Source: Propionibacteriaceae bacterium
GTDB lineage: Bacteria > Actinomycetota > Actinomycetes > Propionibacteriales > Propionibacteriaceae
Reading direction: 5' to 3'
NCBI GenBank assembly: GCA_031287505.1
Contig: JAITSW010000114.1
Location: forward strand, 1-5,512
Length of the DNA: 5,512 nucleotides
Below the pieces are notes generated by a model. It did not search any database. It was not told the origin of the DNA and was given only the letters and a program-made list of their open reading frames with translations. Below, one piece after another: positions 4,672 through 5,512 of the stretch. Positions within the stretch are counted from its first letter, which is position 1. Every line of letters starts with the position of its first letter. The position numbers and the translations under genes were made by a program.

Positions 4672-5512
4672 ATGTCTGATTCGCAAGGCGCCGCAGCGGC
4701 GGTCATTGAGCAGTTGGCGGCGCAAGGCGTTTCGCATATCGTTATTTCCCCTGGGTCGCGCAGCGCTCCGCTGGCCTTGGCCGCTTGGCAGGCCGACCGG
4801 GACGGCTTAGTCCACACTTACGTGCGGGTTGACGAACGCGGTGCCGGGTTCTTGGCTTTGGGCCTGGCGAAATCGAGCGGCTGGCCAGCTGCCGTCGTCA
4901 CCACCTCGGGGACTGCGGCGGGTAACCTGCTGCCGGCCATCATGGAAGCCTCGCACAGCCAAATTCCGCTGATCGCCATCACAGCTGACCGACCGGCCTC
5001 CTGGGCGGGTTTCGGAGCTAGCCAAACCACCGACCAGGCCAAGATTTTCGGCGGCTTCGCGCGCTGGCAGACCCACATCTCGGCTGCCGGCGACCCGCAT
5101 TCTTGGGCAGCGCAGGCAGCGCGGGCGGTTCTTACCTCCCGGGGCGTCCTCGGTGAGCGACCCGGCCCCGTCCACCTCAATGTCCACTTGTCCGAGCCAC
5201 TGGCACACCGGAGCGATATTTTGCTGCATCGGGCGACCCCGGTGCTGCGGCGGCAGTCAAAGCACGTCGAGCCGGTGGCGTTCAAACCCGTTCGCGAAAC
5301 CGTCGTTATCTGTGGGGACGCCGACCCGCTGGTCGGCGCCGAGGCTGCCGGGTTGGCTGCGGCGACTGGATATCCGCTGATAGCCGAGCCGTCGAGCAAT
5401 GCCCGTTTTGGGGCAGCCCTCTCGTGCGGGCGCCTGGTATTGGCCTCGAGGCTGGCCGGCGAAGTCAAACGGGTGGTCGTCTACGGGCATCCAACACTGT
5501 CGCGGGAGGTGT
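4672..5512 (+). CDS. menD: SEPHCHC synthase, N-terminal half (runs off the window)
   Basis: MenD is a thiamine-diphosphate enzyme that adds the succinyl-semialdehyde unit from 2-oxoglutarate to isochorismate, the first committed step of menaquinone synthesis. I translated 280 residues from ATG 4672, uninterrupted to the window end; full proteins are about 550 residues. Conserved signs are VISPGSRSAPLALA (24-37), VDERGAGFLALGLAK (53-67) with Glu55, the ThDP-activating glutamate at the same number as in E. coli MenD, TTSGTAAGNLLPAIMEAS (77-94), PLIAITADRP (99-108) and GASQTTDQ (115-122). GPVHLNV (165-171) closes the pyrimidine-binding domain, and the central domain begins near 200. The cofactor-binding PP domain lies beyond the window. 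The RPASWAGFGASQT loop departs from the RPxEL-x-G-x-GANQT form seen in many homologues. It is the last visible gene of the operon, 2 bases after menC. Confidence 0.93.
   Translation, partial: MSDSQGAAAAVIEQLAAQGVSHIVISPGSRSAPLALAAWQADRDGLVHTYVRVDERGAGFLALGLAKSSGWPAAVVTTSGTAAGNLLPAIMEASHSQIPLIAITADRPASWAGFGASQTTDQAKIFGGFARWQTHISAAGDPHSWAAQAARAVLTSRGVLGERPGPVHLNVHLSEPLAHRSDILLHRATPVLRRQSKHVEPVAFKPVRETVVICGDADPLVGAEAAGLAAATGYPLIAEPSSNARFGAALSCGRLVLASRLAGEVKRVVVYGHPTLSREV

Overview
The window looks like a chromosomal segment from a moderately high-GC actinobacterium. The evidence is its GC-rich coding sequence, a short MenE of the actinobacterial type, and a small two-helix PLDc_N-type membrane protein next to men genes, an arrangement I recall from several actinobacteria. 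A host-associated Actinomycetaceae-like lineage is possible, but the sequence alone does not fix the genus.

Layout. Positions 1-491 hold the 3' end of a periplasmic-type (NMT1/ThiY-like) ABC transporter substrate-binding protein. After an 82-base gap with a strong hairpin comes a ComEB-like dCMP/cytidine deaminase (574-1023). Positions 1024-1347 have no convincing gene. They contain the second copy of a 33-base direct repeat, whose first copy covers the end of the deaminase gene, and a run of six small inverted repeats. A small two-helix PLDc_N-type membrane protein is on the minus strand (1348-1620). Its start codon abuts or overlaps the start of a plus-strand menaquinone cluster: menE (1628-2770), menA (2804-3679), menC (3683-4669) and menD (4672 to beyond the window end).

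How the genes work together. MenD makes SEPHCHC from isochorismate and 2-oxoglutarate. MenC dehydrates SHCHC to o-succinylbenzoate, and MenE activates this to the CoA thioester. MenA prenylates 1,4-dihydroxy-2-naphthoate in the membrane. MenF, MenH, MenB, the DHNA-CoA thioesterase and MenG are not in the window. Spacings of 33, 3 and 2 bases between the four genes indicate one operon with likely translational coupling at menA-menC and menC-menD.

The protein-coding genes belong to known families. The least explained part is 997-1272: a near-perfect repeat whose first copy supplies the deaminase's last eight codons and stop, followed by dense stem-loop potential. It could be a dispersed repeat element, a structured RNA or simply a convergent terminator region. 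I found no clear evidence of a new multi-gene system.
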